Shown: positions 51,284 through 61,301 of the stretch, one piece after another
Position numbering within the stretch: position 1 is the stretch's first letter
Layout: each line of letters opens with the position of its first letter
Assembly (NCBI GenBank): GCA_963819715.1
Contig: CAWFXE010000002.1
Span: 186,001-250,000 of the forward strand
Length of the DNA stretch: 64,000 bases
Source: DASUPK01 sp963819715
Lineage (GTDB): Bacteria > Actinomycetota > Thermoleophilia > Solirubrobacterales > 70-9
Direction of reading: 5' to 3'
Made by a program: the position numbers and the translations under genes
Notes under the pieces: model-generated
Told to the model about the DNA's origin: nothing
What the model saw: the letters and a program-made list of their open reading frames with translations, nothing else
Databases searched by the model: none

Positions 51284-52519
51284 CTATCGGATCTTGTCGT
51301 AGAGCTCGAAGATGGGCAGGTACATGGAGATGACGATGATGCCGACCATCCCGCCCACAAAGACGATCATCAGTGGCTCGAGCAGGGAAGTCAACGCCTT
51401 CACCTTCGCGTCCACCTCTGCCTCGTAGAAATCGGCGATCTTGGTCAGCATCGCCTCGAGCTGGCCGGTCTCCTCTCCCACGGTCATCATGTGACCGACC
51501 ATCGGCGGGAAGAGACTGTCCTGCTCGATTGGGTGAGCGATTGTCCCACCACCTCGTACGGAGTCATAGACGTCGTCCATCGCGGACTCGATCAGCGAGT
51601 TTCCGGCGGTCTGCCCGGTTATCTTGATCGACTGAAGGAGCGGGACGCCGGAGGCGACGGTGCCCGAGAAGGTCCGGGACCAGCGCGCCAACGCGGACTT
51701 TTGGATCACGTCACCGATGTGGAAGGGAATCTTCAGCTTGACCGCGTCCCATTGGGGCCGACCCCATTCGCTCTTCTTCCATTGGAAGAAGCCGATTGCT
51801 CCGCCGATCACAGCGGGCAGCCAGATGAACCAGTAGCCGGTCACAAAGTTCGACACCCCCATGGTCATCCGGGTCAGCAGCGGCAGCTGGTCAGACGCCC
51901 CCTGCTGTTCGGAGGCGATCTCCTTGAAGATCCCGGCGAACACGGGGACGATGAATGCGACCACGATCAGTAAGGCGATCACGGCGAATGAGAAAATGAA
52001 CGCCGGGTACAGCATCGCTGAGCGGATCTGGCGCTTCAGGGCGTCGAGTTTCTCGAGCTGGTACGCGACCCGGTCGAGTGCCTCATCGAGGCGCCCAGAT
52101 CCCTCTCCCGACCGCACCATCGCTCGAAACATCGGGTCGAAGACCTGGGGGCGACGCTCCATCGCGTCGGCAAGGGAGCTGCCCGCCTCGACGTCCTGGC
52201 GGATCCCGGTGATGGCGTCGCGCAGGCGCTCATCCTCGGTCTGATCCTCCAGTGTGTGCAGCGAGCGCAGCATCGGCATGCCGGAGTCGATCAGGGTCGC
52301 GAACTGGCGGGAGAAGATCGCCATCTCGCGCGCCTTGATGCCGCGGAAGCGATCGAAGACCTGCTCCAGCCGGAAGGCCTCGTTCTTCTCGGCGACGTCG
52401 AGGACGATCAGGCCCCGGTCGCGGAGCTGCTCGGTGACCTGTGCCTTGGAGTCCGCGTCCACCTCGCCCCGCGAGGGGATACCTGCGACGTCGACGGCGC
52501 GGAAGGCGAAGGTGCTCAC
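51284..52519 (-). CDS. pilC: Type IV pilus inner-membrane platform protein PilC
   Basis: The 411-residue GspF-family protein has two repeated cytoplasmic helical domains, the first with EMAIFSRQFATLIDSGMPML and the second with KSALARWSRTFSGTVASGVP, and three transmembrane helices including YPAFIFSFAVIALLIVVAFI and the C-terminal PLMIVFVGGMVGIIVISMYL. It forms the platform rotated by PilB and PilT. It directly follows pilT with one base between. Confidence 0.93.
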   Translation of the reverse strand: MSTFAFRAVDVAGIPSRGEVDADSKAQVTEQLRDRGLIVLDVAEKNEAFRLEQVFDRFRGIKAREMAIFSRQFATLIDSGMPMLRSLHTLEDQTEDERLRDAITGIRQDVEAGSSLADAMERRPQVFDPMFRAMVRSGEGSGRLDEALDRVAYQLEKLDALKRQIRSAMLYPAFIFSFAVIALLIVVAFIVPVFAGIFKEIASEQQGASDQLPLLTRMTMGVSNFVTGYWFIWLPAVIGGAIGFFQWKKSEWGRPQWDAVKLKIPFHIGDVIQKSALARWSRTFSGTVASGVPLLQSIKITGQTAGNSLIESAMDDVYDSVRGGGTIAHPIEQDSLFPPMVGHMMTVGEETGQLEAMLTKIADFYEAEVDAKVKALTSLLEPLMIVFVGGMVGIIVISMYLPIFELYDKIR

Positions 52520-53656
52520 TTATCCCCCGTTCAACGTCGCCGCTGCCGCGGGATCGACTTCCGTGTGCTGAACCGGGCCCAGGAGGCGCTTGAGCTCCTC
52601 CGGAACGGTCGCCCTCTGCTCGGCGAGCTTCCTGGTGATGCGGTTCGTCCGTACCAGCTGTGCCAGGTGGGCGTCCATCGTCTGCATCCCGATCGAGCCG
52701 GATGTCTGGATGGCGGAATAGATCTGGTGCGTCTTGCCCTCGCGGATCAGGTTCCGGACAGCCGGCGTCGGCACCAACACCTCGCAGGCGACCACGCGAC
52801 CGGCGCCGTCCGCCGTCTGCAGCAGCTGCTGAGTGACGATCCCCTGCAGGCCAATCGAGAGCTGCATCCGCACCTGGGACTGCTGCTCGGCCGGGAAGAT
52901 GTCGATGATGCGGTCGATCGTCTGAGCGGTCGACTGCGTGTGCAGGGTGGCGAAGACGAGGTGGCCGGTCTCGGCGGCCGTCAGCGCCGTGCGCATCGTC
53001 TCCAGGTCGCGCATCTCGCCGACGAGGATCACGTCAGGGTCCTCACGCAGAGCCGAAGTCAGCGCGAGCGAGAAGTCCTCGGCGTCCGCTCCGATCTCGC
53101 GCTGGTTGACGATGCAGCGCTTGTGTTGGTGGAGGAACTCGATCGGGTCCTCGATCGTGAGGATGTGCTCCTCGCGCTCGCGGTTGATGATGTCGATCAT
53201 CGCCGCGAGCGAAGTTGACTTGCCCGATCCCGTGGGACCGGTGACGAGGATGAAGCCGCGGGGCTTGCGCGTGAAGTCCTCGAGCACTGCCGGCAGGCCG
53301 AGCTCCTCCAGCTTCGGGATTTCGACGGGAATCCGGCGGAAGGCCGCGCTGATCGAGCCGCGCTGGAAGAAGCAGTTGACACGGAAGCGGGCTACGCCGG
53401 GTACGGCGTATGCGAGGTCGAGCTGCTTGCGCGACTCGAAGCGCTTGCGCTGGTCGTCGTTCAGCAGGCTGTAGACGGTGTCGCGCGTCTGCTGCGGCAG
53501 GAGGTTGCCGTACTCCTCGAGCGGCACGATCCGGCCGCGCACCCGCATCGCCGGGGGGAACCCAGGGCTCAGGTGGACGTCCGACGCACGCTCCTCGGTC
53601 ATCCGAGTGAGAATGTCGGCGAAATCGAAGCTCTTGGTGGCGGCGGTCGCTTCCAT
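52520..53656 (-). CDS. pilT: Twitching motility ATPase PilT (first copy)
   Basis: This 378-residue secretion ATPase has ASDVHLSPGFPPAMRVRGRI at the N-terminus, Walker A GPTGSGKST, Asp box EDPIEFLH, Walker B DPDVILVGEMRD and the His box TGHLVFATLHT, all typical of PilT retraction motors. It lies between pilB and pilC, so it belongs to the same operon. A second PilT-like protein is encoded at 56167-57273. Confidence 0.92.
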   Translation of the reverse strand: MEATAATKSFDFADILTRMTEERASDVHLSPGFPPAMRVRGRIVPLEEYGNLLPQQTRDTVYSLLNDDQRKRFESRKQLDLAYAVPGVARFRVNCFFQRGSISAAFRRIPVEIPKLEELGLPAVLEDFTRKPRGFILVTGPTGSGKSTSLAAMIDIINREREEHILTIEDPIEFLHQHKRCIVNQREIGADAEDFSLALTSALREDPDVILVGEMRDLETMRTALTAAETGHLVFATLHTQSTAQTIDRIIDIFPAEQQSQVRMQLSIGLQGIVTQQLLQTADGAGRVVACEVLVPTPAVRNLIREGKTHQIYSAIQTSGSIGMQTMDAHLAQLVRTNRITRKLAEQRATVPEELKRLLGPVQHTEVDPAAAATLNGG

Positions 53657-53706
53657 TGCCTTATGCCTTGATCGTCCGGATGGGTGCTCCCCTTAACACC
53701 CAATAC

Positions 53707-55518
53707 TCAGGAGGCGACCCTGGCCACCTCCTCGATGCTGGTCACACCGGAGCGCACCTTCGCCAGCCCCGCCTCGCGCAGGGTGATCATCCCCTCCTCG
53801 ATCGCGGCCTTGGCGATGTCGGCCTCGGAGGCCATGTTCACCACCATCTCCTTGATTCGCTCGGTCATCACCATCACGGAGTAGATCCCGATCCGGCCGC
53901 GGTAGCCGATCCCGTGGCAGCGCCCGCAGCCAACTGGCTCGTACGCTTCGAGATCCGTGCCCATTCGAAACCCGGCCTCCTGGAGGGCCGCCTGCGGAAT
54001 CACGGTGCGGCGCTTGCAGTGCGAGCAGAGCACGCGCGCGAGCCGCTGGGCGACGACGCAATCCACGGCGGAGGAGGTGAGGAACGACTCGATCCCCATC
54101 TCCTGAAGGCGGGTGATCGCGCCGGGCGCGTCGTTCGTGTGCAGCGTGGTGAGGACCATGTGACCGGTGAGGGCTGCCTCGATCGCGATCCGGCCGGTCT
54201 CGGCGTCGCGGACCTCGCCGACCATGATCACGTCCGGGTCGGCTCGCAGCACCGAGCGGAGACCGCTCGCGAAGGTCAGGCCCGCCTTGCGGTGGACGCC
54301 GATCTGGTTGACCCCATCGAGCTGATATTCGACCGGGTCCTCGATCGTGACGATGTTCTTGTTCACGTCGTTCAGGGTCTGGATCGCGGCGTAGAGGGTC
54401 GTCGACTTACCGGCGCCGGTCGGGCCGGTGACGAGCACGGCCCCGTATGGCTTGCCGACGGAGCCCTCGAAGCGCCGCCGCTCCTCCCCCTCCATCCCAA
54501 GGTCGTCGAGCGTCCGGAGTGCCGCAGCCTCGTCCAGGATGCGAATCGAGGCGCCCTCGCCGCGCTGCGTCGGCAGCGTCGTGACGCGGAGGTCGATCCG
54601 GCGCTCCTCGATGGTCACCGCCACCCGGCCGTCCTGCGGGATTCGCTTCTCCGCGATGTCCAGGTCGCTCATGATCTTGATGCGGGAGATCACGCCGGCG
54701 ACCATTCGCTTCGGCACCTTCGCCATCTCCTGCAGAACGCCGTCGACCCGGAAGCGGATTCGCATCTCAGCGCCGTTCGGCTCGAAGTGGATGTCAGAAG
54801 CGCCCTCGGTGACGGCCTGTCCGAGGATGCTGTTGACGAGCTTGACCACCGGCACGTCCTCGGCTGAGGCACGGAGATCCGTGATCTCGGTGGCCGCCTG
54901 CTCGCCGTCGAGTGGCTCCTCGTCGATCGCCTCGGTGACGGTGCTCTGCAGCGTGGAGAGCTTGCCGACCAGCGCGTCGATGTCGTGGGCCGGCGCAACG
55001 GCGACGCGGCAGTTCAGTCCGGTCGCCATCTGCACGTCGTCCAGGGCGAGGACGTTCGCTGGATCGGCCATCGCGAGGAGCAGCGTGTTCTCGTCGATGA
55101 AGTAGATCGGGACTGCCTGGTGGCGCCGCGCCGACTTGACCGAGATCAGGTTTGCGGCCGCCATGTCGACGTTGAAGATCGCGAGGTCCACGTAATCGAG
55201 CCCGTAGCGCTCCGCGGTCGCGCGGGAAAGCTGCTCGGTATCGACGGCGCCCTGCTCCATCAGGATCGCCTCCGGGGCCCGGCCGGCCGTGCGGGACTGC
55301 GCGATGGCCTGCTCGACCTGGTCGCGAGCGGCGTAGCCGAGGTCAACGATCGCGTCGGTGACGAAGGCGCCGGAGTGGCCGCGCTTGGTGGGTGGGATCA
55401 GACCGGAGATCCCCGGCTGCTGCTCCCCTTCGGGATGCGCCGGCTCGGCCGCCGATGCCGCTCCCCCATCCGGCCCCGGCACCGGCCGCAGGTACTCGGG
55501 TAGCTCCCGCGGGGTCAT
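53707..55518 (-). CDS. pilB: Pilus assembly ATPase PilB
   Basis: The 603-residue protein has an N-terminal GSPII_E domain, the ATPase core with GPTGAGKSTTLYAAI, EDPVEYQLDG, DPDVIMVGEVRDAET and TGHMVLTTLHTND, and the PilB-specific tetracysteine zinc site CSHC plus CGRC. ATG 55518 lies 4 bases after the preceding stop, and family homology starts soon after. It powers pilus extension. Unlike some PilB proteins, no MshEN-type c-di-GMP motif was obvious, but the N-terminal domain was not compared in detail. Confidence 0.93.
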   Translation of the reverse strand: MTPRELPEYLRPVPGPDGGAASAAEPAHPEGEQQPGISGLIPPTKRGHSGAFVTDAIVDLGYAARDQVEQAIAQSRTAGRAPEAILMEQGAVDTEQLSRATAERYGLDYVDLAIFNVDMAAANLISVKSARRHQAVPIYFIDENTLLLAMADPANVLALDDVQMATGLNCRVAVAPAHDIDALVGKLSTLQSTVTEAIDEEPLDGEQAATEITDLRASAEDVPVVKLVNSILGQAVTEGASDIHFEPNGAEMRIRFRVDGVLQEMAKVPKRMVAGVISRIKIMSDLDIAEKRIPQDGRVAVTIEERRIDLRVTTLPTQRGEGASIRILDEAAALRTLDDLGMEGEERRRFEGSVGKPYGAVLVTGPTGAGKSTTLYAAIQTLNDVNKNIVTIEDPVEYQLDGVNQIGVHRKAGLTFASGLRSVLRADPDVIMVGEVRDAETGRIAIEAALTGHMVLTTLHTNDAPGAITRLQEMGIESFLTSSAVDCVVAQRLARVLCSHCKRRTVIPQAALQEAGFRMGTDLEAYEPVGCGRCHGIGYRGRIGIYSVMVMTERIKEMVVNMASEADIAKAAIEEGMITLREAGLAKVRSGVTSIEEVARVAS

Positions 55519-55522
55519 GTCG

Positions 55523-56170
55523 CTACCTCGGGCTGTAGGGCAGGTCGTCCGGGCCGGAGTACAGGGCGTCGTGCACAGCCTGGACAACGCTCTGCGAGTC
55601 TCGGAACCCGTAGCTCACCTGCGCCTGCGGCACGGAACCGCTCTCCTTGAGCGGCCGCACCACCACGAGCGCCGGGGCGCGATCGACGCCCACACCCTGG
55701 GTGATGCGCGAATAACGAGCGACATCCTTGGCCCGCGCCACGAAGCCGGTGACTCCGCGATCCCCCGATAGAGACTCGACCGAGCCCCGCACCAGCTTGT
55801 CGTCGATCCCACCGCCGCGGACGATCAGGAGCGCCACAGCGTCGCCGCCCTTCCAGGCAGTGACCACCGGACGCGGCAGGCCGGGACCGGGGATGAGCGC
55901 GTCCGGCGTCACGGTGCCGCCGCTCACGGGAGGCGTTGCGCCCGCGCTCGGGACAGCAGCGGTCGGGGCGGCCGCTGGCGCGGCTGCACTGCTTGACGCC
56001 ACCGGGGGCGTCGCGCCACCGACAGATGAGCTGGCGGCGGGCGCCGAGGTCGAGCTCGATGGTTCGCTCTTCTTCTTCATGGTCATCATCAGGAAGAGAC
56101 CGACGATCACGACGAGAACTCCGATCACCCCGATCTGGACTACCGGGTTGCTGTTCAGCTGCTCCCTCAT
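55523..56170 (-). CDS. Membrane-anchored protein of the pilus locus, unknown function
   Basis: The 215-residue protein has a short cytoplasmic N-terminus, one transmembrane helix (VVQIGVIGVLVVIVGLFLMM), a Ser/Ala/Pro-rich linker to about residue 95, and a folded C-terminal domain from LPRPVVTAWKGGDAVALLIV to QAVHDALYSGPD. That domain has an alpha/beta pattern like a thioredoxin fold but no CxxC. It overlaps the second pilT by four bases and precedes pilB by four, so it should act in the pilus machine. No family is recognised. Confidence 0.72.
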   Translation of the reverse strand: MREQLNSNPVVQIGVIGVLVVIVGLFLMMTMKKKSEPSSSTSAPAASSSVGGATPPVASSSAAAPAAAPTAAVPSAGATPPVSGGTVTPDALIPGPGLPRPVVTAWKGGDAVALLIVRGGGIDDKLVRGSVESLSGDRGVTGFVARAKDVARYSRITQGVGVDRAPALVVVRPLKESGSVPQAQVSYGFRDSQSVVQAVHDALYSGPDDLPYSPR

Positions 56171-57273
56171 CCGACCACCTGCTCGATCCCGCTCGCGCGC
56201 TGGCCCTTCGCCGCGAGCATCAGCTTGAAGTCGTGGGGGCTCGAGGCCGTCTCCATCGCGACCTCCTCGGAGACGATGCCCTCGGTGACGTAGCCGAGCA
56301 GGGCCTGGTCGAAGGTCTGCATGCCGTAGAAGTCGCCCTCGGAGATCACCTCGGTGATCCGGCCCGTCTCCTCCGGATTCAGGATCAGGTCCTGGATCCG
56401 CCCGGTGACGACCATCACCTCGGAGACGGCGACGCGCCCCTCGCGATCGATCCGCGGGACCAGGCGCTGTGAGATCGCGCCCTTCAGGGTCGAGGCGAGC
56501 ATCACCCGCGCCTGCTGCTGCAGGTGCGGCGGGAAGAAGTCGATGATCCGGTTGATCGTCTCCGACGCGTCGAGGGTGTGGAGCGTCGACATGACGAGGT
56601 GCCCGGTCTCGGCGGCGGAGAGAGCGGTGCGGACGGTCTCCTCGTCGCGCATCTCCCCGATCAGGATCACGTCGGGGTCCTGGCGCAGGACGCGGCGCAT
56701 CGCCTGCGCGAAGCCCTTGGTGTCCGAGCCGACCTCGCGCTGGTTGATGATCGAGAGCTTGTCCCGGTGGAGGTACTCGATCGGGTCCTCCATGGTCACG
56801 ATGTGGCGCGCCCGGGTCGAGTTGATCTGGTCGATCATCGCCGCGAGGGTGGTGGACTTGCCCGAGCCGGTGGTCCCGGTCAGCAGGATGATCCCGCGCG
56901 GCTCCTCGGCCAGCCGGCGAACGACGTCCGGCAGCCCGAGGTCGTCGATGGTCCGAACCGAGAACGGGATGGCGCGCAGGGCGATCGAGACCTCGCCGCG
57001 CTGTCTGAAGGCGTTGACACGAAAGCGCGAGACGCCGGGAAGCTCGTACGAGAAGTCGACCTCGCCGGCCTCCTCGAACTCCGTGAGGTGATGCTCGTCG
57101 GCGATCTGATGCAGGGCCTTTTCGGTCTCGGACCCGGTGAGGGGATCGGAGTCCTTGAGCGCCCAGAGATCGCCATGGACCCTCGCCACCGGCGGCGAGT
57201 CCACCTTCACGTGGAGGTCCGATCCCTCCCGCTCGACCATGTAGGTCAGCGCTTGGTCGATGTCAAAGCCCAT
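56167..57273 (-). CDS. PilT-like ATPase (second copy)
   Basis: The 368-residue protein has all motor motifs: SDLHVKVDSPPVARVHGDLW, GTTGSGKSTTLAAMI, EDPIEYLHRDK, DPDVILIGEMRDEET and TGHLVMSTLHTLD. It differs from the first copy throughout, so it is an old paralogue. It may be a PilU-type accessory motor or a special retraction motor. First gene of the large pilus operon, separated from sigA by a hairpin. Confidence 0.9.
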   Translation of the reverse strand: MGFDIDQALTYMVEREGSDLHVKVDSPPVARVHGDLWALKDSDPLTGSETEKALHQIADEHHLTEFEEAGEVDFSYELPGVSRFRVNAFRQRGEVSIALRAIPFSVRTIDDLGLPDVVRRLAEEPRGIILLTGTTGSGKSTTLAAMIDQINSTRARHIVTMEDPIEYLHRDKLSIINQREVGSDTKGFAQAMRRVLRQDPDVILIGEMRDEETVRTALSAAETGHLVMSTLHTLDASETINRIIDFFPPHLQQQARVMLASTLKGAISQRLVPRIDREGRVAVSEVMVVTGRIQDLILNPEETGRITEVISEGDFYGMQTFDQALLGYVTEGIVSEEVAMETASSPHDFKLMLAAKGQRASGIEQVVG

Positions 57274-57332
57274 CCCTAGCGCTATCGGGCGTGGGGACGT
57301 TTGGCTAGATCAGCAAAATTGGGGTCGCTACA

Positions 57333-57361
57333 GGAACGCCGCCGCTGTGCGCCGGCGTTCC
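57333..57361 (-). terminator. Hairpin after sigA
   Basis: GGAACGCCG (57333-57341) and CGGCGTTCC (57353-57361) form a 9-bp perfect stem with an 11-base loop, 29 bases after the sigA stop. There is no U-tract on either side. It probably ends the sigA message before the pilus operon starting at 57273. Confidence 0.5.
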
Positions 57362-57389
57362 GAAGTGCTGCGGGCTGATGGCCGCCGAA

Positions 57390-58490
<1,101 letters not shown>

Positions 58491-58619
58491 TCGCTTACGC
58501 TCTTCCTTCCTGGGTGACTGTCAATTTCCTGGCTGCCCAGCCTCTTACCTAATTCTGCGGGCTCTATTCATGTCGGCCACTGACCGAAAACCTTTACTCC
58601 TATCCCCCTCAAAGGCCAC

Positions 58620-58650
58620 AAAAACGCGGAGCGGCCCAGCCGCGTCCGCG
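58620..58650 (-). terminator. Intrinsic terminator inside the sigA leader
   Basis: On the minus strand CGCGGA-C-GCGGC-TGG-GCCGC-TCCGCG forms an 11-bp stem with one bulged base and a 3-base loop, followed directly by TTTTT. This is the most canonical Rho-independent terminator in the window. It lies about 130 bases before the sigA start, downstream of a promoter, so it would stop transcripts before sigA or end a small RNA of about 75-80 nt. Confidence 0.75.
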
Positions 58651-58703
58651 CTTCGGGTTCCTCTTCACGCCTAGATATCGCGAGTCCTCAAACGTCCGTG
58701 ACC

Positions 58704-58732
58704 ATGGTAGCCACTTCATTTTTTGAAGTCAA
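58704..58732 (-). promoter_or_regulatory. Sigma-70 promoter for sigA leader / small RNA
   Basis: Minus-strand TTGACT (58727-58732), a 17-base spacer, then TACCAT (58704-58709) form a good housekeeping promoter. Start would be near 58697. The gap 58491-58834 between sigA and the YihY gene holds this promoter, the terminator at 58620-58650, and a TGACA/TGTCA inverted repeat at 58748-58769. The -35 box overlaps ACTTCA-N5-TGAAGT (58713-58729), a perfect inverted repeat that may be an operator. Confidence 0.65.
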
Positions 58733-58834
58733 CGCATGCTCCACGCGTGACAACGGTTCTGCCATGTCAAGAACAAGCATTTCCCGCAAAAGTTCCGCGC
58801 CTTCGACTTACCCCTCCCCGGACGATCGTTACGC

Positions 58835-59731
58835 ATGAGCGTCTGGCCTCTCGGACGGGAGCGATCCGAGCCCCAGCACCCCGCCTGGCACGTCTGGCGG
58901 CACCCCTGGCTGCTCGCCTTCTGGAACCGCGCCTACAAGGAGAACATAACCGGCCTATCGGGAATGGTCGCCTACAACCTGATGCTGGCGGTCTTCCCCT
59001 TCGCCCTTCTCGTCCTCTTCATTTTCGGCAAGGTCGTCAACAATGCCGACGTCGAGCACAGCGTCATCCTCGACATCCAGCGGCTCTTTCCGAACACCGA
59101 GCAGGGCACTCTCCAGGATGCGATCGACCGCGTCCGCTCGAGCTCAACGACCATCGGCATCGCCGCGATCGTCGGCGGGATCTGGATCGGCGCCTCCTTC
59201 TGGGGCGCGATGGACACGGCGTTCTGCCGGATCTACCACGTCGAGTGCCGTGGCTGGGTGCAGCAGAAGAGGTGGTCGCTGGTCATGTTGCTGGCGCTCC
59301 TCTTTCTGCTCGCCGCCAGCGTGACCGTGCCGACGGTCGAGAGCGCAGTGCTGACGAGTGCCAACAGGCTGCCCTTCGGTCTTGACGAGTGGGGTGCGGT
59401 CCGGACCGCGATCGTCGTGATCGGCGGCCTGATCGCGACCTTCCTGATCATCTCTGCGATCTACTGGGCGGTCCCGAAGGGCCACATGCCGTGGCGGTCG
59501 GTCTGGCCCGGAGCGCTTTTCTTCGCGCTGGTCACCTCGGCCGGCAACTACATCTTCCCCCTCTACCTGACCAGCGTCTCGGACCTCCACCGGATCGGCG
59601 GGACGATCGGGTTCATCCTGATCGCCCTGGTCTGGTTCTACGCGATCAGCCTGGCGCTGCTGGCGGGCGCGGTGATCAACTCGCTGCGCCACGAGAGCGA
59701 CGACACCGGCTCGCTTCCGATGGAGGGTTAG
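58835..59731 (+). CDS. YihY/BrkB-family membrane protein
   Basis: The 298-residue protein has about six transmembrane helices. The family N-terminal segment is GLSGMVAYNLMLAVFPFALL, followed by WIGASFWGAMDTAFCRIYHV and a conserved PLYLTSVSDLHRIGGTIGFI region. The family was once called RNase BN but has no demonstrated nuclease activity; a transport role is assumed. No ribosome-binding site is evident at ATG 58835. Convergent with glpX. Confidence 0.87.
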   Translation: MSVWPLGRERSEPQHPAWHVWRHPWLLAFWNRAYKENITGLSGMVAYNLMLAVFPFALLVLFIFGKVVNNADVEHSVILDIQRLFPNTEQGTLQDAIDRVRSSSTTIGIAAIVGGIWIGASFWGAMDTAFCRIYHVECRGWVQQKRWSLVMLLALLFLLAASVTVPTVESAVLTSANRLPFGLDEWGAVRTAIVVIGGLIATFLIISAIYWAVPKGHMPWRSVWPGALFFALVTSAGNYIFPLYLTSVSDLHRIGGTIGFILIALVWFYAISLALLAGAVINSLRHESDDTGSLPMEG

Positions 59732-60760
59732 CTACCCGTAGCGCTCGCCCACGACCTCCCGCAGCTTCGGGCGGTTGTGGGTCGCCTGCACCCGGCGGAT
59801 GGTGCCGGAGCGAGATCGCATCACCAGCGATTCGGTGGTCGCGTGCCCGTCGTCGAGGTAGCGCACTCCGTCGAGCAGATCGCCGTCGGTGACGCCCGTC
59901 GCGGCGAAGAAGACGTCGTCGCCGGAGACCAGGTCGTCGGTGTCGAGGATCCGGCTCAGGTCGTAGCCGGCATCCTCGGCCGCCTTTCGCTCGTCGTCGT
60001 CCCGCGGCCAGAGGCGGCCCAGGATGCGGCCGCCCATGCACTTGATCGCCGAGGCGGAGAGCACGCCCTCGGGCGTGCCGCCGACGCCCCAGAGCAGGTC
60101 GATGCCGGTGTTCGGCATCACCGAGAAGAGAGATGCGGCAACGTCGCCGTCGGAGATGAAGCGGATGCTCGCGCCGACCTCGCGCAGGGTCGCGACCGCT
60201 TCCTCGTGGCGCGGGCGGTCGAGCATGATCACCGTGACGTCGCTGGTCGCCCCGCCCTTGCGCTCGGCGATCTTCTTGATGACGTCCTCGAGTGGCTCGT
60301 CGAGGCTGATCAGGTCAGCCGACCGCGGACCCGCTGCGATCTTCTCCATGTAGACACACGGACCGGGATCGAACATCGTGCCCCGCTCCGCCAGCGCGAT
60401 CACGGCAAGCGCCGACGGCATTCCGCGCGCCGTCAGCGTCGTCCCCTCGAGCGGGTCGACGGCGATGTCGACCACGGGCGGGCTGCCGTCGCCGATCTGC
60501 TCGCCGTTGTAGAGCATGGGCGCCTCGTCCTTCTCGCCCTCGCCGATCACGACGACGCCGTCCATCGGGACCGTGTCGAGCATCAGGCGCATCGCGTCGA
60601 CGGCTGCGCCGTCGGCACTCTCCTTCTCTCCAAGGCCCACCCAGCGGCCTGCGGCAAGCGCGCCGGCCTCGGTGACGCGGACGAGCTCGAGCGCCAGGTT
60701 GCGGTCCGGATGCGAGGGGTCCCGGACGTCCTGGGAGATGACGTGTTCGCTTTCGGGCAC
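59732..60760 (-). CDS. glpX: Class II fructose-1,6-bisphosphatase (GlpX)
   Basis: The 342-residue protein has the GlpX signatures VVIGEGEKDEAPMLYNGE, VDIAVDPLEGTTLTARGM (metal-binding and phosphate loop) and LLWGVGGTPEGVLSASAIKC. It hydrolyses fructose-1,6-bisphosphate in gluconeogenesis; the same enzymes often act on sedoheptulose bisphosphate. Its stop adjoins that of the YihY gene. It is cytosolic and full length. Confidence 0.93.
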   Translation of the reverse strand: MPESEHVISQDVRDPSHPDRNLALELVRVTEAGALAAGRWVGLGEKESADGAAVDAMRLMLDTVPMDGVVVIGEGEKDEAPMLYNGEQIGDGSPPVVDIAVDPLEGTTLTARGMPSALAVIALAERGTMFDPGPCVYMEKIAAGPRSADLISLDEPLEDVIKKIAERKGGATSDVTVIMLDRPRHEEAVATLREVGASIRFISDGDVAASLFSVMPNTGIDLLWGVGGTPEGVLSASAIKCMGGRILGRLWPRDDDERKAAEDAGYDLSRILDTDDLVSGDDVFFAATGVTDGDLLDGVRYLDDGHATTESLVMRSRSGTIRRVQATHNRPKLREVVGERYG

Positions 60761-60770
60761 GAAGGGCAGG

Positions 60771-61260
60771 CTAGAACGTGGCGGGCGGTTTTCGCCGTGC
60801 GCCGCCGCCGCTCTCCACGGCTCTGAAGCCGCCGGATATGAAGATGCCCACCGAGGCCAGTAACGCCAGCCAGTAGCCGAACGCCAGGCTCATCTCCAGC
60901 CCCTCCTGGGGCTTGTCGACCAGGCCGTTGTAGGCGATCAGGACGAAGGCGGTGAGACCGACGATCGCGGTCAGCTCGCCGCGCGGCCAGGAAAGCGCGT
61001 GCCCGCGCATCACGATCCAGGCGAGGATGAAGGGCGCGGACGCAGCGAGAACGAGCAGGATGCTGACGATGGGAAACGTGCTCCAAGCGTTGCAGCTCGA
61101 GTGTGCCCACCCCGCAGGCCCAGTTCGCGGGGTCGCTGCCGCGGTCAACGACGCTGCGGTCCGTCGAGAGCGAGTACCACTCGAGGAACAGGCTGATGAC
61201 CAGCACGACGGCGGCCCCCATTCCGATGATCTCCGAGCGGTCGAGCTTCGAGGTATCCAC
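60771..61260 (-). pseudogene. Four-helix membrane protein, interrupted by a one-base shift
   Basis: GTG 61260 starts a frame reading MDTSKLDRSEIIGMGAAVVL and onward to VGTLE; at about 61095-61100 one extra base moves the match to the frame reading CNAWSTFPIVSILLVLAASA and on to GFRAVESGGGARRKPPATF with stop at 60771. The combined product of about 162 residues has four hydrophobic helices, coherent across the junction. It is probably an intact small membrane protein with a sequencing error. Family not recognised. Confidence 0.6.
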
Positions 61261-61267
61261 GCTGGCG

Positions 61268-61294
61268 ACCCTATCCCAACTCCCCGTATAGGGT
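61268..61294. promoter_or_regulatory. ACCCTAT/ATAGGGT inverted repeat in a divergent gap
   Basis: ACCCTAT (61268-61274) and ATAGGGT (61288-61294) form a perfect 7-bp inverted repeat with a 13-base spacer, occupying most of the 41-base gap between two divergent start codons. It could be an operator, or contain the -10 regions of short-leader mRNAs in both directions. Confidence 0.4.
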
Positions 61295-61301
61295 CGCGTT
61301 T

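Noticed and set aside
58500..58530. TTGACA on the minus strand close to the sigA start codon
   Set aside because: No -10 box fits at 16-19 bases, and the spacer contains the sigA ribosome-binding site. The TTGACT/TACCAT pair upstream is better.
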